This document shows, piece after piece, positions 46,740 through 57,722 of a DNA stretch of 64,000 nt. Positions within the stretch are counted from its first letter, which is position 1. Each line of letters opens with the position of its first letter. Source of the DNA: an uncultured Roseivirga sp. Lineage in GTDB: Bacteria; Bacteroidota; Bacteroidia; Cytophagales; Cyclobacteriaceae. The stretch is taken from assembly GCA_947493005.1 (NCBI GenBank), contig CANLOY010000005.1:186001-250000 (forward strand). The letters run 5' to 3'. The notes beneath the pieces are model-generated. The model saw only the letters and a list, made by a program, of their open reading frames with translations, was not told the DNA's origin and made no database searches. The translations under genes and the position numbers were made by a program.

Positions 46740-47387
46740 CTATTCATCTTCTTTGAACGGGAAATAATCCAGCACATCATACTCCCAGACGTTGGTAGGA
46801 AAAATGACCACAAGATTGGCTGTCTTTTCCCCTATGTTTTTAAAGGCATGAGGAACCATGGGAGGAATGTTGACTATATAAGGTGCCTCAATGGTGAAGA
46901 GGGTATCTCCCAGTGCATACAGAATTGTTCCTTCTAGCAACACGTGTGATTCTTCTCCCTTATGTGTATGCATAGGAGGTGCACCACCCGGAAAGGTTTC
47001 AGTAATACCAATTACCAGGTTCTGATACCCGTGTTTATAGCCCTCCATAACATGGACGTATTCACCAGGGCCGGGATTGATGGCTGGTAGATCTTCTACT
47101 TTGGCAGCATAGTCTTTCCAGTACTTTAGATTTTTAGTTTCGTAACCTGCCGGTACTGTTCTTCTTTCCAATACCTTGTGAGAATGATGTTGGGCATGCA
47201 GGTATTCAATGATTGAATCTGGTACTGTTTTGACCTCTTCTACTAGTTTATCAATAGAAAATGTTTCTTTGGTTTGGTCATGCGTGTGTGTGCCCTCTCC
47301 ATGCGAATGTGTATCGCTTTTTTCTTTAGAGCAGGAAAACAATAGGGTTGCAAAAAGAGCTGCAAATGTTAGTTGTATGGTTCTCAT
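46740..47387 (-). CDS. Cupin-domain lipoprotein with His-rich N-terminus
   Basis: Lipobox LLFSCSK; DTHSHGEGTHTHD; PPMHTHKGEESHVLLEG...PPMVPHAFKNIG. Confidence 0.85.
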   Translation of the reverse strand: MRTIQLTFAALFATLLFSCSKEKSDTHSHGEGTHTHDQTKETFSIDKLVEEVKTVPDSIIEYLHAQHHSHKVLERRTVPAGYETKNLKYWKDYAAKVEDLPAINPGPGEYVHVMEGYKHGYQNLVIGITETFPGGAPPMHTHKGEESHVLLEGTILYALGDTLFTIEAPYIVNIPPMVPHAFKNIGEKTANLVVIFPTNVWEYDVLDYFPFKEDE

Positions 47388-47494
47388 GATAAATGGTTAA
47401 GTTTCGGAGGGCTAAGTTAAGATGGTTGTGAGAAAAGTACTGTGTGAAATGATTCAGACATTGTGCAAAAACAGCCAAAAACCCTTATTAGTGT

Positions 47495-50383
47495 ATGTTA
47501 GTGCAGAAAATGGATTTAAGTATTTATCAATTAAGCCTTGGTCTTAAGGGCCTGGTTTTTCTTGCTTTTCTGGGATTGATTAGTTTCAAGGTTGAAGCAC
47601 AGCAACAGAGGGCAGATAGTCTTAAGGAAGTGCTTGAAAATACCAAGTCTGTACCAGCACGTTTAAATGTATTGCTGGAGTTGAGTAGAACTCATTCCCG
47701 AATAGACCCTCAGGCTTCACAGCAGTTTGCACAACAAATACTTTCGGATAGCACAGTGAGTACACAGCATCAAAAGGCAATGGCCTACTATTTCCTTGGT
47801 CTTTCCTATATGAGCCTTAACGAGTATGACAGTGCCTTAATTGAACTCAACAAGGCCTGGAGACGTGCGCAAAACATAGATGATCAAACTGATAGAATTC
47901 AGATTGCCAAATCACTTTCCGATTGTCAGCGTGCCTTGGGTAATTTCAATGCTGCTTTTGAGGTTGCCTTTGAAGGCTTGCACATTACTGAGGAGACCAG
48001 GAATTACCGTGAGTCTGGAGCTTTGAATAATAAAATAGGGGAACTATATCGTGAGCAGTACGAAACCGAAAAGGCAATACAACACCTAAAGGCAGCCTAT
48101 GATAGCTATTCCAAAGCCAATCGCGAACGAGGAATGCTTGCAGCTAAAGCAAACATGGCTCTTGCCTACAAACAGCGGGACGCGGACAAGGCTCTTGATG
48201 TTTATCAAGAGTTGTTGGACGAATTCAATCACTTGTTCAATAGCTGGGACTCAGCGCGTATCTATTCAAATCTCGCGAATATCAACCTTGACCTTAGCCG
48301 ATTTGAAAAAGCCGAAACCTATTTGATGCAGGCATTGGCATGTCATGAAAAGATCGACCGACCAGTTTCTCTGGCTTATGTGTACAAAGAATTGGGAGAA
48401 CTATACATCAGAACAGATCAGCCCAATAAGGTGATCCAATTTGCTGACAAGGCTTTGGGGATGGCCAATGAACTGAGTCACCAGTCTCTCCGTTATCAAT
48501 CATCAAAGCAATTGGCCGATGCTTATGCGAAACTGGGAATGTATCGTTTGGCACACCGGTATTTGCTTGACTTCATTGGGCTCAAGGACAGTATTATCAG
48601 TAGAGAAAAAATTGAACTGAGCAATGAGCTGGAGGCCCGGTATGCTACTGCTCAAAAAGAACAGAAAATCCAGCTACAAGAGGAACAGCTCGCGAGGCAG
48701 GAAGCCGAAATAAACAAGGAATTGTTGTTACGAAATGTCTTGATCGGGGGAGTTATCCTACTTTTTCTACTTGGTGTGTTTATCTATCGGAATGCTCAAT
48801 TGCAGGTCAGAAAGAAGAATGAGATCAAACAAATAGCCGATAAGGTTCAGGAGCTGCAATCTACCCAGTCGCGTTGGTTTACAAACATTGCTCATGAATT
48901 GCGGACTCCCTTAACGCTCATTCTTGGCCCAATCCAGAATCTCAAAAAAAGTAGTGAAATGCCACAACATCTGCAAAGCGAAATTTCTTTGGCCAAGAAG
49001 TATGGAGATCAATTGATCGATCGGGTTAACGAGATTTTGGAGATTTCAAGATTGGAAGCCGGCAAGTTGGTTTTGAATCAGCGTCCTACTGATATCGTCA
49101 GGTTACTGAGGCAGGTAGAAGCGTCTTTTGAGTCGTATGCTTCAGAAAAAGATGTAGAGCTGACATTAGAATGTGATCCATCTCCCATAACAATGAATAT
49201 AGATCCAAGTAAAGTGATCGCCATATTTAATAATCTAGTCTCTAATGCTATCAAGTTTACAACGGCTGGTAATTCCGTCAATATTGAACTGAAAAAACAG
49301 AAGAAAAACACTGGTGATGTTGAGATCAGTGTGGTAGACTCTGGGGTAGGTATTTCAGCCGATGATTTACCCCATGTTTTTGATCGGTTCTATCAAGTTT
49401 TTCGCGGAGATGACCAACAATATGGTGGATCCGGAGTCGGATTGACTTTGTCTCAGGAATTGGCCAAACTTCATGGGGGTCGAATCACGGTTGCTAGTAA
49501 AATTGGCATAGGAAGTACTTTTACCTTGTCTCTTCCCTCTTCCTTGATCACCCAAGAAGTGCTTGAAACGATTGCTGAAGATAATTCCCTCTCAGATGAA
49601 TTTGATACCAGGAAAACTCTGAGATCACCTGAAAATTCAGCGTGCAAAATTCTATTGGTAGAAGACCACCCGGATATGCGAAACTATATCCAAGAACTTC
49701 TAAGTCCATATTATGATGTGATCGAAGCCGTAAATGGCGTTCAGGCCTTAAGAGAATTAGATCACCTTTCTCCTGACTTGATCATCTCAGATGTGAGAAT
49801 GCCTGAAATGGACGGTCTGACCTTTGCGAAAAAGGTTAAGGCAAATGAAAAACACAGGCTCACGCCATTTATAAATCTAACTGCTCATGCCAATGAAAAG
49901 GATCGGCTGATTGCCTTAAAGACCGGGGTAGATGACTATCTCGTCAAACCTTTTGATGCTGAGGAACTGCTGGTGAGAGTGAATAATCTAATCCGTAATG
50001 CACAGGAAAGAAGAGAGGCCAGCGCTGAATTGGTGGAGCATCAGTCAAAAAATGGGAATTTGAGTCACGATGAAAAAGTGATGGAAAATCTGGAAAATCT
50101 GGTGTGGGAAAATATGAAGGAGAGCTCATTCTCCGTAACTGATTTGAGTCAAATGGCCGCTATGAGTACAAGTTCCCTGAACAGGCACGTAAAAAAAATG
50201 ACAGGACTTACTCCGGGCCAATTGATCAGGGATATTCGCCTGCAAAAGGCGATTGAATTACTTGAGTCAAAGCAATTTGGCAGTATTTCAGGAGTTGTTT
50301 ATGAAGTCGGATTTGAGGATGTATCCAGTTTTTCAAGGTTGTTTAAAAAACGCTTTGGGAAAAGCCCGTCAAGCTATAAGTAG
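47495..50383 (+). CDS. TPR-containing hybrid histidine kinase / response regulator / AraC (HTCS-like)
   Basis: TPR repeats; FTNIAHELRTPLTLILGP; ILLVEDHPDMRNYIQELL...DLIISDVRMPEMDG; AraC VVYEVGFEDVSSFSRLFKKRFGKSPSSYK. Confidence 0.93.
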   Translation: MLVQKMDLSIYQLSLGLKGLVFLAFLGLISFKVEAQQQRADSLKEVLENTKSVPARLNVLLELSRTHSRIDPQASQQFAQQILSDSTVSTQHQKAMAYYFLGLSYMSLNEYDSALIELNKAWRRAQNIDDQTDRIQIAKSLSDCQRALGNFNAAFEVAFEGLHITEETRNYRESGALNNKIGELYREQYETEKAIQHLKAAYDSYSKANRERGMLAAKANMALAYKQRDADKALDVYQELLDEFNHLFNSWDSARIYSNLANINLDLSRFEKAETYLMQALACHEKIDRPVSLAYVYKELGELYIRTDQPNKVIQFADKALGMANELSHQSLRYQSSKQLADAYAKLGMYRLAHRYLLDFIGLKDSIISREKIELSNELEARYATAQKEQKIQLQEEQLARQEAEINKELLLRNVLIGGVILLFLLGVFIYRNAQLQVRKKNEIKQIADKVQELQSTQSRWFTNIAHELRTPLTLILGPIQNLKKSSEMPQHLQSEISLAKKYGDQLIDRVNEILEISRLEAGKLVLNQRPTDIVRLLRQVEASFESYASEKDVELTLECDPSPITMNIDPSKVIAIFNNLVSNAIKFTTAGNSVNIELKKQKKNTGDVEISVVDSGVGISADDLPHVFDRFYQVFRGDDQQYGGSGVGLTLSQELAKLHGGRITVASKIGIGSTFTLSLPSSLITQEVLETIAEDNSLSDEFDTRKTLRSPENSACKILLVEDHPDMRNYIQELLSPYYDVIEAVNGVQALRELDHLSPDLIISDVRMPEMDGLTFAKKVKANEKHRLTPFINLTAHANEKDRLIALKTGVDDYLVKPFDAEELLVRVNNLIRNAQERREASAELVEHQSKNGNLSHDEKVMENLENLVWENMKESSFSVTDLSQMAAMSTSSLNRHVKKMTGLTPGQLIRDIRLQKAIELLESKQFGSISGVVYEVGFEDVSSFSRLFKKRFGKSPSSYK

Positions 50384-50454
50384 TTAATTGATCTGATGGC
50401 TTTTGAATAACCCCTGCCACGATCCTTGGATTGAAGATGACTAACAGGGCTTCA

Positions 50455-50692
50455 TATCAATATCCAATCAATTTTTCAACCCCAATAAAACCACATTCTC
50501 CACATGATATGTTTGTTTGGCTTAAAAACATGTTTTTTAGCTCGTATACGCTAATTTTTCACTAACAAGCCTTATACGCGGACAAGACTCGGACAAAGCC
50601 ATGTGCGCTTCTCAGTATTTTCTCATTTCAAATGGGAAATGAATAGGAAAAGCTTCTCATCTTTTCAGAAGATAGGAAATGGATGAGAAATA
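50455..50692. repeat. Dispersed repeat copy B
   Basis: CTCCACATGATATGTTTGTTTGGCT...GCGGACAAGACTCGGACAAAG...GCTTCTCAGTATTTTCTCATTTCAAATGGGAAATGAATAGGAAAAGCTTCTCATCTTTTCAGAAGATAGGAAATGGATGAGAAATA. Confidence 0.9.
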
Positions 50693-50751
50693 GGCCGTTC
50701 CAATGTATTAGGCATTGATTCGTCATTATGATGTCCCTTTAGACAGAGTAA

Positions 50752-53004
50752 TTAATTGATGTAATCCATTAAAAACCTTCCTGTATGGCTAGTTGCTTCC
50801 TTTATTATTTCATGTGGACTTCCTTCAAAAATAACCTCTCCACCTGAAATGCCACCTTCTGGACCAATGTCAATAATCCAATCTGCAACATGGATGATGT
50901 CCAGACTATGTTCGATCACAATCAATGTATTACCATTATCAACTAATTCATTAAATAGCTTAATAATTAGTGATATATCAGATAAGTGTAATCCTGTGGT
51001 GGGTTCGTCCAAAATGTAGATATTTCCCTCTTTGTGTAATTCACTTGCCAATTTCACACGCTGACACTCTCCTCCTGAGAGGGTTGATAAGGATTGCCCT
51101 AACTTTAGATAACCTAGTCCTACTTTTTCAAGTAATGATAGTTTTTTGAGAATAGCTTGTTGGTCAAAAAACAGCAATGCTTCATTGATAGTTAGGTCTA
51201 ATACCTCTACTATATTCTTGTCATTCAATTTGTAAATAAGAGCTTCTTCATTATATCTGTTCCCTCCGCATTGTTCACATTGTGTTTTCACCGGGTCAAG
51301 AAATGCCATATCAATATGAATAAATCCTACACCTTTACATTTAGTGCATGCCCCTTTAGCATTGAAGCTGAACAAGGATGGATCAACATTGTTAACAGAA
51401 CCAAATAACTTTCTAATGTCGTTAAACACTCCTACGTATGTAGCAGGATTAGAACGATTTGATTTTCCAATCGGACTTTGGTCGATCACAATTGAATCGG
51501 GATATTCTCTCAGGAAAGCCTGGTGAATAAGTGAGCTTTTACCAGAACCTGCAACACCTGTGATGCAGGTGAAAATATTCTTTGGAATAGCCACTGATAC
51601 ATTTTTAAGGTTATTATCATTTGCATCTTTAATGTGGAAATGACCTTTAACTTTTCGGTAATTGTCTTTCTGGGGAGCTCCTTTTAGGAGCATTTTTCCT
51701 GTCAACGATTTACTACCCTTAATGGCCTCATACGTCCCTTGAAATACAACCTCACCACCATATCTCCCTGCCCTTGGCCCCATATCTACAATATGGTCAG
51801 CTATCTTGATTACATCAGGATCATGTTCCACTACTAAAATGGTATTGCCAGCATCTCGTAAATTAATAAGTAAATCATTTACCAAATGAACATCACGAGG
51901 GTGAAGCCCTACACTTGGTTCATCCAATACATAAAGCATTTCCGTAAGACTATTACCTAATTGCTTAGATAATTTTACTCTTTGTGCCTCTCCACCGGAT
52001 AGCGTTCCTGTTTGTCGTGATAAATTCAAGTAACCTACACCTAAGTCGATTAGGTTTTTCAAACGATAGGTGACTTGATCCAAAACTGTTGATGCTTCTT
52101 CATTGTCAATTTTTGAAATGAAACAGTGAAGGTCGTTTAATTGAAATTCTGATAACTCATGAATGTTTTTTCCATTGATTTTTACCGCTAATGCTGTTTG
52201 ACTTAAGCGACTTCCAAGGCAAACATCACAGGTTCTTGAAGTAATGAACTGATCAATGATTTTTCTTCTTCTCTCTGTTAGACTGCCAACGTCCTTGTTC
52301 AAAAATCCTTTTTTGATTTTGGTGACAATTCCATTAAAGTTGGCATCAAAAGCAGTATTGCCTTCTCCATACTTAAAGCTTTCACCGTCTGCGTAAAGTA
52401 ATCGTTCTTTTTCTTCTTCTGTGTATTTGCCGAGAGGTTTGTTTGTATCAAAAAAACCAGAATTAGCTACAATCTTCCATGCCAGAGAATCAACTTTAAA
52501 GTCAGGGAACCGAATTGCACCTGTATTGAGTGATTTTGACCAATCAAATACTTTGTCTAGATCAATTTTGTTCACTTTGCCAACACCACCACAGTTAGGA
52601 CACATGCCTTCGGGTGAATTGAAAGAGAAGTAATTGGAAGGTCCTATAAATGAATCACCAATACGGGAAAATAATAGTCTAAGAAAGCTACTAATTTCTG
52701 AAATTGTCCCTACGGTTGATCGTGAGTTTCCTGTAATTCGTTTTTGTTCCAATAGGATTACTGGTGAAAGTCCCTTAATCAAATCATAATCAGCCTGTTC
52801 ATACTTGGGCAATCTGCTTCGTGCGAAAGTACTGAAGGTGTCATATAACTGACGTTGTGCTTCAGCTGTGATGGTTTCAAAAACCAATGATGATTTACCT
52901 GAACCAGAAACACCAGTAAATACCACTATTTTGTTTCGTGGGATTTCAACGTCAATATTCTTCAGGTTGTTTTGACGTGCTCCCGTGATAATAATTGAAC
53001 TCAT
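50752..53004 (-). CDS. UvrA-like ABC ATPase (short, 750 aa)
   Basis: [63 protein letters not shown]. Confidence 0.9.
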   Translation of the reverse strand: MSSIIITGARQNNLKNIDVEIPRNKIVVFTGVSGSGKSSLVFETITAEAQRQLYDTFSTFARSRLPKYEQADYDLIKGLSPVILLEQKRITGNSRSTVGTISEISSFLRLLFSRIGDSFIGPSNYFSFNSPEGMCPNCGGVGKVNKIDLDKVFDWSKSLNTGAIRFPDFKVDSLAWKIVANSGFFDTNKPLGKYTEEEKERLLYADGESFKYGEGNTAFDANFNGIVTKIKKGFLNKDVGSLTERRRKIIDQFITSRTCDVCLGSRLSQTALAVKINGKNIHELSEFQLNDLHCFISKIDNEEASTVLDQVTYRLKNLIDLGVGYLNLSRQTGTLSGGEAQRVKLSKQLGNSLTEMLYVLDEPSVGLHPRDVHLVNDLLINLRDAGNTILVVEHDPDVIKIADHIVDMGPRAGRYGGEVVFQGTYEAIKGSKSLTGKMLLKGAPQKDNYRKVKGHFHIKDANDNNLKNVSVAIPKNIFTCITGVAGSGKSSLIHQAFLREYPDSIVIDQSPIGKSNRSNPATYVGVFNDIRKLFGSVNNVDPSLFSFNAKGACTKCKGVGFIHIDMAFLDPVKTQCEQCGGNRYNEEALIYKLNDKNIVEVLDLTINEALLFFDQQAILKKLSLLEKVGLGYLKLGQSLSTLSGGECQRVKLASELHKEGNIYILDEPTTGLHLSDISLIIKLFNELVDNGNTLIVIEHSLDIIHVADWIIDIGPEGGISGGEVIFEGSPHEIIKEATSHTGRFLMDYIN

Positions 53005-53008
53005 AGGC

Positions 53009-53545
53009 TTATTTTTTCTTGTAATGAACTTGTATTAAGCCCGATTCATATTTTTTACTGGAAATTGCTTCTAAATGGATTCTTGGTGTTTCACCTCTAA
53101 ATAGACGTTTTCCATCACCCAAAATGATAGGAATGATACTAATACTATATTCATCAATCAGGTTATGATCCATCAACATTTTTACGACCATTGCACCACC
53201 ATCACAATAAATGTTTTTGCCACCCTGTCCTTTTAACGCTTTGATTAGATTCTCCACTCCGTTGTTGTAAAACGTTACGCCATTTTCGTTATCGCGCTCT
53301 TGTCGTGTGATAATATAACATCTGTGCTTATTTGCGGGAGGGAAAACACCACCAGTCATGCTTAATACTTTTTCATAGGTCTTGCTTCCAACTATATAGG
53401 TATCCACGGTTTCATTAAATGCAGTGTATCCATAATCCTCACCTTCTTTTTCGACTATTGATAGCCATGATAAATCATCATCCTTTGCTGCCAAAAATCC
53501 GTCCAGACTCATACTGATATAAAGGATTAGTTTTCTTCTTTCCAT
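53009..53545 (-). CDS. Dihydrofolate reductase family (RibD C-terminal-like) protein
   Basis: RKLILYISMSLDGFLAAKDDDLSWL; NIYCDGGAMVVKMLMDHNLIDEYSISIIPIILGDGKRLF. Confidence 0.9.
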   Translation of the reverse strand: MERRKLILYISMSLDGFLAAKDDDLSWLSIVEKEGEDYGYTAFNETVDTYIVGSKTYEKVLSMTGGVFPPANKHRCYIITRQERDNENGVTFYNNGVENLIKALKGQGGKNIYCDGGAMVVKMLMDHNLIDEYSISIIPIILGDGKRLFRGETPRIHLEAISSKKYESGLIQVHYKKK

Positions 53546-53620
53546 TTTTGTACTCATTTTTACTTGAATACAAAAGTCAATACGTGAAGAGAAAAAAAAT
53601 TGTACAGGGTTTACGCACGG

Positions 53621-54430
53621 TTAAGATTGGTTCTTTTGAAATTGCTTTGGAGTGCATCCATGATGTTTTTTAAACACCCGAATGAAGTGAGATTGGTCAT
53701 AAAATCCAGATTCAAGACCTACCTGGGTAAGTGCTGCTTTGGGATGTCTCTGAATTAATTGAGTTGCGTAATTTACCTGTTTTAGCCTGAGATATTCGCT
53801 AGGTGTTAAGGTGTAAAACTTCTTAAATTTCTCAATAAAGGATTTCTGTGTAATGGATGTCGAATTACTAAAATCCCGTAAGGCTCCATTTCGCATCAGT
53901 TCTGGCGAGATGTGCTTTTCAAACTTCATTAAATCAGGATCAATGTCAACAAGGCCAAAGAATTTGGCTAAAGTAGATTCCACGTTTTTGAACTTTGGAG
54001 TTTCAGGTTCGACCAGTTCTTCAAAGAGAACATCAGAAAGTTGTCGCATGCCGGGGCCTGCAAACCTCTCCAATAATATTCCATAATAATGAGGCTTTAA
54101 AATAAATCCCACATTTAGGTGCTTTCCTGATGTGATCGTATGAAATGGAGAGGTTTTTAGTCCTGATATGATATAATGGTCGGACATTGACACAAAACTC
54201 TCAATATTTTCACCTTCCACTTGAAATTGATCACCATAATTGAAGATTAATTCTGTAAATAAAGCGGCATGGTGGCTGGCTGATACATCAAAAGCATCAG
54301 CTTTGGCAATCCATATTGTCTCAATGATTTGATTTAGTGGGAAAGCTGGTCGATATATGGACTGGTCTATTATCCAACAAAGGTAGTTAGTTATGGCTTC
54401 TCGATTCCAACAAGCAGATGCATTCAACAT
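53621..54430 (-). CDS. AraC family transcriptional regulator
   Basis: LTQVGLESGFYDQSHFIRVFKKHHGCTPKQFQKN; start codon lies at the edge of repeat C. Confidence 0.9.
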   Translation of the reverse strand: MLNASACWNREAITNYLCWIIDQSIYRPAFPLNQIIETIWIAKADAFDVSASHHAALFTELIFNYGDQFQVEGENIESFVSMSDHYIISGLKTSPFHTITSGKHLNVGFILKPHYYGILLERFAGPGMRQLSDVLFEELVEPETPKFKNVESTLAKFFGLVDIDPDLMKFEKHISPELMRNGALRDFSNSTSITQKSFIEKFKKFYTLTPSEYLRLKQVNYATQLIQRHPKAALTQVGLESGFYDQSHFIRVFKKHHGCTPKQFQKNQS

Positions 54431-54616
54431 GATATGTTTGTTTGGTTGAAAAACTGTCCTTATGGTCTATGTAGGTCATTTTTTGCTGGCGGAACTTGTT
54501 CGCGGACAAGATTAGGACAAGAATATGTCAGCTTCTCAGTATTTTCTCATTTCAAATGGGAAATGAATAGGAAATGCTTCCCATCTTTTGAAAAGGTAGG
54601 AAATGGATGAGAAATA
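54424..54616. repeat. Dispersed repeat copy C
   Basis: CAACATGATATGTTTGTTTGGTT...GCGGACAAGATTAGGACAAG...GCTTCTCAGTATTTTCTCATTTCAAATGGGAAATGAATAGGAAATGCTTCCCATCTTTTGAAAAGGTAGGAAATGGATGAGAAATA. Confidence 0.9.
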
Positions 54617-54747
54617 AGGTGTATAAACACTCAATGAATATTCGTATGGTAACGTCCCGGATATGGCACGTGCCTCTGGGTTTTGTTTATTTCTTCTGAG
54701 CTAGCTGTTTTGCACTGCACTTTCAAGTAGTTACTTAGAGGCATGTG

Positions 54748-55605
54748 CTATATCGTCTGTTGTGAGGAGTTTATTAGTTCCCAAAAATTTTGCCTGGGCG
54801 TATAACCAAGTTTACTTTGAGCCTTGCTTATATCATATACCCGATCTATTGAAGTTGGGAAGTCCCAATTCATAGCTCTATATATTTTTTCTGCACCTGG
54901 GTAATACTTTAATATCACTTGTTTAGGGTTAATTTTTAGTTGTTCTAAATCATCTATTTGAAATGGTGATTTATTCGAAATGTTAAATATCTCAAACCCC
55001 TGAAAATCGTTGGTTGCAGCTAGAAAATGTGCAATGGCACCATCTTGTTCATCCAAACCTCGATACAGGCGATAATTGGCAATGTTATTCTTCGATTCTT
55101 CCATAAACCTTGATACTCTCAGAACAGTAATTTTTAAACCTTCGATTTTGTGAAAATCTTTGCAGAGCTCTTCGGCTGTCTGTTTGGTTATATCATAAAT
55201 ATCTCTGGGCTCAGGAATTAGAAGTTCATCAACCCAGATTGCTTGTTTTTCAGAGACCATAGCACTTCCATAAATAGACGTTGTACTAGTGTAGATGAAT
55301 CTATCGACATTATGCTGCACCGATAAATTCAGTAGATTTAGGGTTCCCAAGATATTTGTATTGACAAATTCTTCCCTTGGGACATTTAGATCAGTATGCT
55401 TTCCATGGAGCGCTGCTGTATGAATTACGTGACTTACGCCATTAAATAATTTATTCAATTGCAGCTCATCTCTTATGTCTACCTGTTTATCTGTTGTATC
55501 GGCAGCAGTCAAATCAACACCTACAGATTCGATATTTCTGTCCCGAAACATGTCAATGATTTCTTTCCCAAGTTTTCCAGAAGATCCTGTTACTAAAACT
55601 TTCAT
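54748..55605 (-). CDS. NAD-dependent epimerase/dehydratase
   Basis: MKVLVTGSSGKLGKEIIDMF; DIYDITKQTAEELC. Confidence 0.9.
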   Translation of the reverse strand: MKVLVTGSSGKLGKEIIDMFRDRNIESVGVDLTAADTTDKQVDIRDELQLNKLFNGVSHVIHTAALHGKHTDLNVPREEFVNTNILGTLNLLNLSVQHNVDRFIYTSTTSIYGSAMVSEKQAIWVDELLIPEPRDIYDITKQTAEELCKDFHKIEGLKITVLRVSRFMEESKNNIANYRLYRGLDEQDGAIAHFLAATNDFQGFEIFNISNKSPFQIDDLEQLKINPKQVILKYYPGAEKIYRAMNWDFPTSIDRVYDISKAQSKLGYTPRQNFWELINSSQQTI

Positions 55606-55795
55606 AACTTTGCTCTAATTCCTCACAACGTCTATATAAAGGTAATTTAGCTAGATATTACTTTTAACCACCTGAAATGGAGGGTTATGCGGTGTTTTCT
55701 TGGCCTAATACGGTCGATTTGGTTTTAATCAGTATAGCTGATTTCAAAAGGCATTTTCCTAGTTCTTCTTAAAAATTACCTATTCAACTTCCAAT

Positions 55796-57202
55796 TTACT
55801 TTCTCAATTGGAGTAAAATCGAGCATTCCACATGGTGTGTCTGAGGAAACATATCTACCGGTTGAACACGCGTTACTCTATATTTACTATCGAGTAAAGC
55901 CAGGTCACGAGCTTGTGTGGCTGGATTACAGCTTACATAAACGATTTTGTTAGCCTCGATCTTCAGAAGCATATTCACTACATCCTGATGCATACCTGCT
56001 CTTGGAGGATCTGTAATAATTACATCAGGTCTTTCATGGTTTGCCATGAATTCATCGTTGAGCATGTCCTTCATATCCCCAGCATAAAAATCAGTGTTGG
56101 TAATGCCATTAATTTGAGAGTTGACTTTTGCATCTTCAATAGCCGCTTCTACATATTCAATTCCAATAACTTTTCTGGCTTCTTTGGCCACAAAGTTGGC
56201 AATGGTGCCTGTGCCAGTATATAAGTCGTACACAACTTCATTGCCAGTTAGGCCAGCATAGTCGCGGGCTATTTTATACAATTCATAGGCTTGTGTGGCA
56301 TTGGTCTGATAGAAGGATTTAGGTCCAACCCTAAATTCAATACCCTCCATTTCTTCAGTAATGAAGGCTTGGCCATGGTGAATTTTTACTTCAAGATCGT
56401 GAAAGGTCTCATTGGCTTTGTTATTGATCACATACTGCAAGGAAGTGATTTCAGGAAAGGAGTCTTTGATGAACTCCATTAAATCCATGTTTCTGTCTTC
56501 ATCCAGAGCAAATTGAACGATCACCATCCATTCGTTACGAACAGAATTACGAATGATTAAATTTCTCAGAGACCCGGTCTTTTTCTTTAGGTCGTAATGA
56601 GGGAAATCATGCTTTCGGCAATATTCCTTAACTGCATTGCGTAGGGCATTCGATGGGTCGGGTTGATGATAACATTGATTTATGTCTAGTATCTTATCGA
56701 AGCTTCCCGGTACATGAAAACCTAAGCCTCTGCGATCTATCTCATCGCTGTTTTCTATTTCCTCTCTTGTGAGCCATCTCCAATTGGAGAAGGTGTATTC
56801 TAATTTATTTCGGTAAAACTGGATGTTTTCAGAACCTAGAATGGGAGTGATTTCTGGTAGCTCTACTTTTGCGATTCGTTCCAGATTATCAACAACCTGT
56901 TGATGCTTGTACTTCAGTTGTACTTTGTATGGGATATGTTGCCACTTACAGCCTCCGCAGGTACCAAAGTGGTTGCAAAAAGGTTCAACTCTTTCTTTGG
57001 AGTAGGAGTGAAACTTTACAGGAGTAGCCTCCATAAAGTTAGGCTTCTTACGAGTGATGCGAACATCCACAACATCACCAGGAGCCACCTTTTCTACGAA
57101 TATTACCTGTTCGTCAACTCTGGCTATACACTTACCTTCTGCAGCAATACCTTCAATAAGTACTTGCTCTAAAATCTTCTGCTTGCCCCTGAATTTTCCC
57201 AT
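55796..57202 (-). CDS. rlmD: 23S rRNA (uracil-C5)-methyltransferase RlmD-like
   Basis: TRAM domain; CNHFGTCGGCKWQHIPYKVQLKYK; VYDLYTGTGTIANFVA; IVYVSCNPATQARDL. Confidence 0.92.
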   Translation of the reverse strand: MGKFRGKQKILEQVLIEGIAAEGKCIARVDEQVIFVEKVAPGDVVDVRITRKKPNFMEATPVKFHSYSKERVEPFCNHFGTCGGCKWQHIPYKVQLKYKHQQVVDNLERIAKVELPEITPILGSENIQFYRNKLEYTFSNWRWLTREEIENSDEIDRRGLGFHVPGSFDKILDINQCYHQPDPSNALRNAVKEYCRKHDFPHYDLKKKTGSLRNLIIRNSVRNEWMVIVQFALDEDRNMDLMEFIKDSFPEITSLQYVINNKANETFHDLEVKIHHGQAFITEEMEGIEFRVGPKSFYQTNATQAYELYKIARDYAGLTGNEVVYDLYTGTGTIANFVAKEARKVIGIEYVEAAIEDAKVNSQINGITNTDFYAGDMKDMLNDEFMANHERPDVIITDPPRAGMHQDVVNMLLKIEANKIVYVSCNPATQARDLALLDSKYRVTRVQPVDMFPQTHHVECSILLQLRK

Positions 57203-57306
57203 GCCGCGAAATTAGTAAATAGTTAATCAGAAATTTGTAATCAGGAATGAGTTCTTTTCCTTGGCCCGTTAGTCAAGTATCGAATCTTATAACTCGAAAC
57301 TTGTAA

Positions 57307-57708
57307 CTATTCTATCTCTTGACAAAGCTCTATCAACACCCCATTAGTTGTTTTTGGATGGAGGAAGCAAACGAGTTTGTTGTCGGCTCCTTTCTTTGGT
57401 TCAGTGTTTAACAATGTGAAGCCTTCTGCTTCCAGTCTTTTCATTTCAGAACGAATATCCTCTACATCATAAGCAATATGGTGAATGCCTTCCCCTCTCT
57501 TCTCAATGAACTTACTAATAGGGCTATCGGGGTTTGTAGCTTCCAATAGCTCAATTTTATTAGGGCCAACTTGAAAGAAGGATGTATTTACTCCTTCGGA
57601 TTCAACGCTTTCTACTTTATAATGAGGTTTGTTAAAAAGCTTGGCGAAAAGATCATTAGAAGTGTTCAGGTCTTTTACTGCAATGCCGATATGCTCTATT
57701 TTTTTCAT
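57307..57708 (-). CDS. mce: Methylmalonyl-CoA epimerase
   Basis: KKIEHIGIAVKDLNTSNDLFAKL...GEGIHHIAYDVEDI...GVLIELCQ. Confidence 0.92.
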   Translation of the reverse strand: MKKIEHIGIAVKDLNTSNDLFAKLFNKPHYKVESVESEGVNTSFFQVGPNKIELLEATNPDSPISKFIEKRGEGIHHIAYDVEDIRSEMKRLEAEGFTLLNTEPKKGADNKLVCFLHPKTTNGVLIELCQEIE

Positions 57709-57722
57709 ACATTTTTTCTTAG

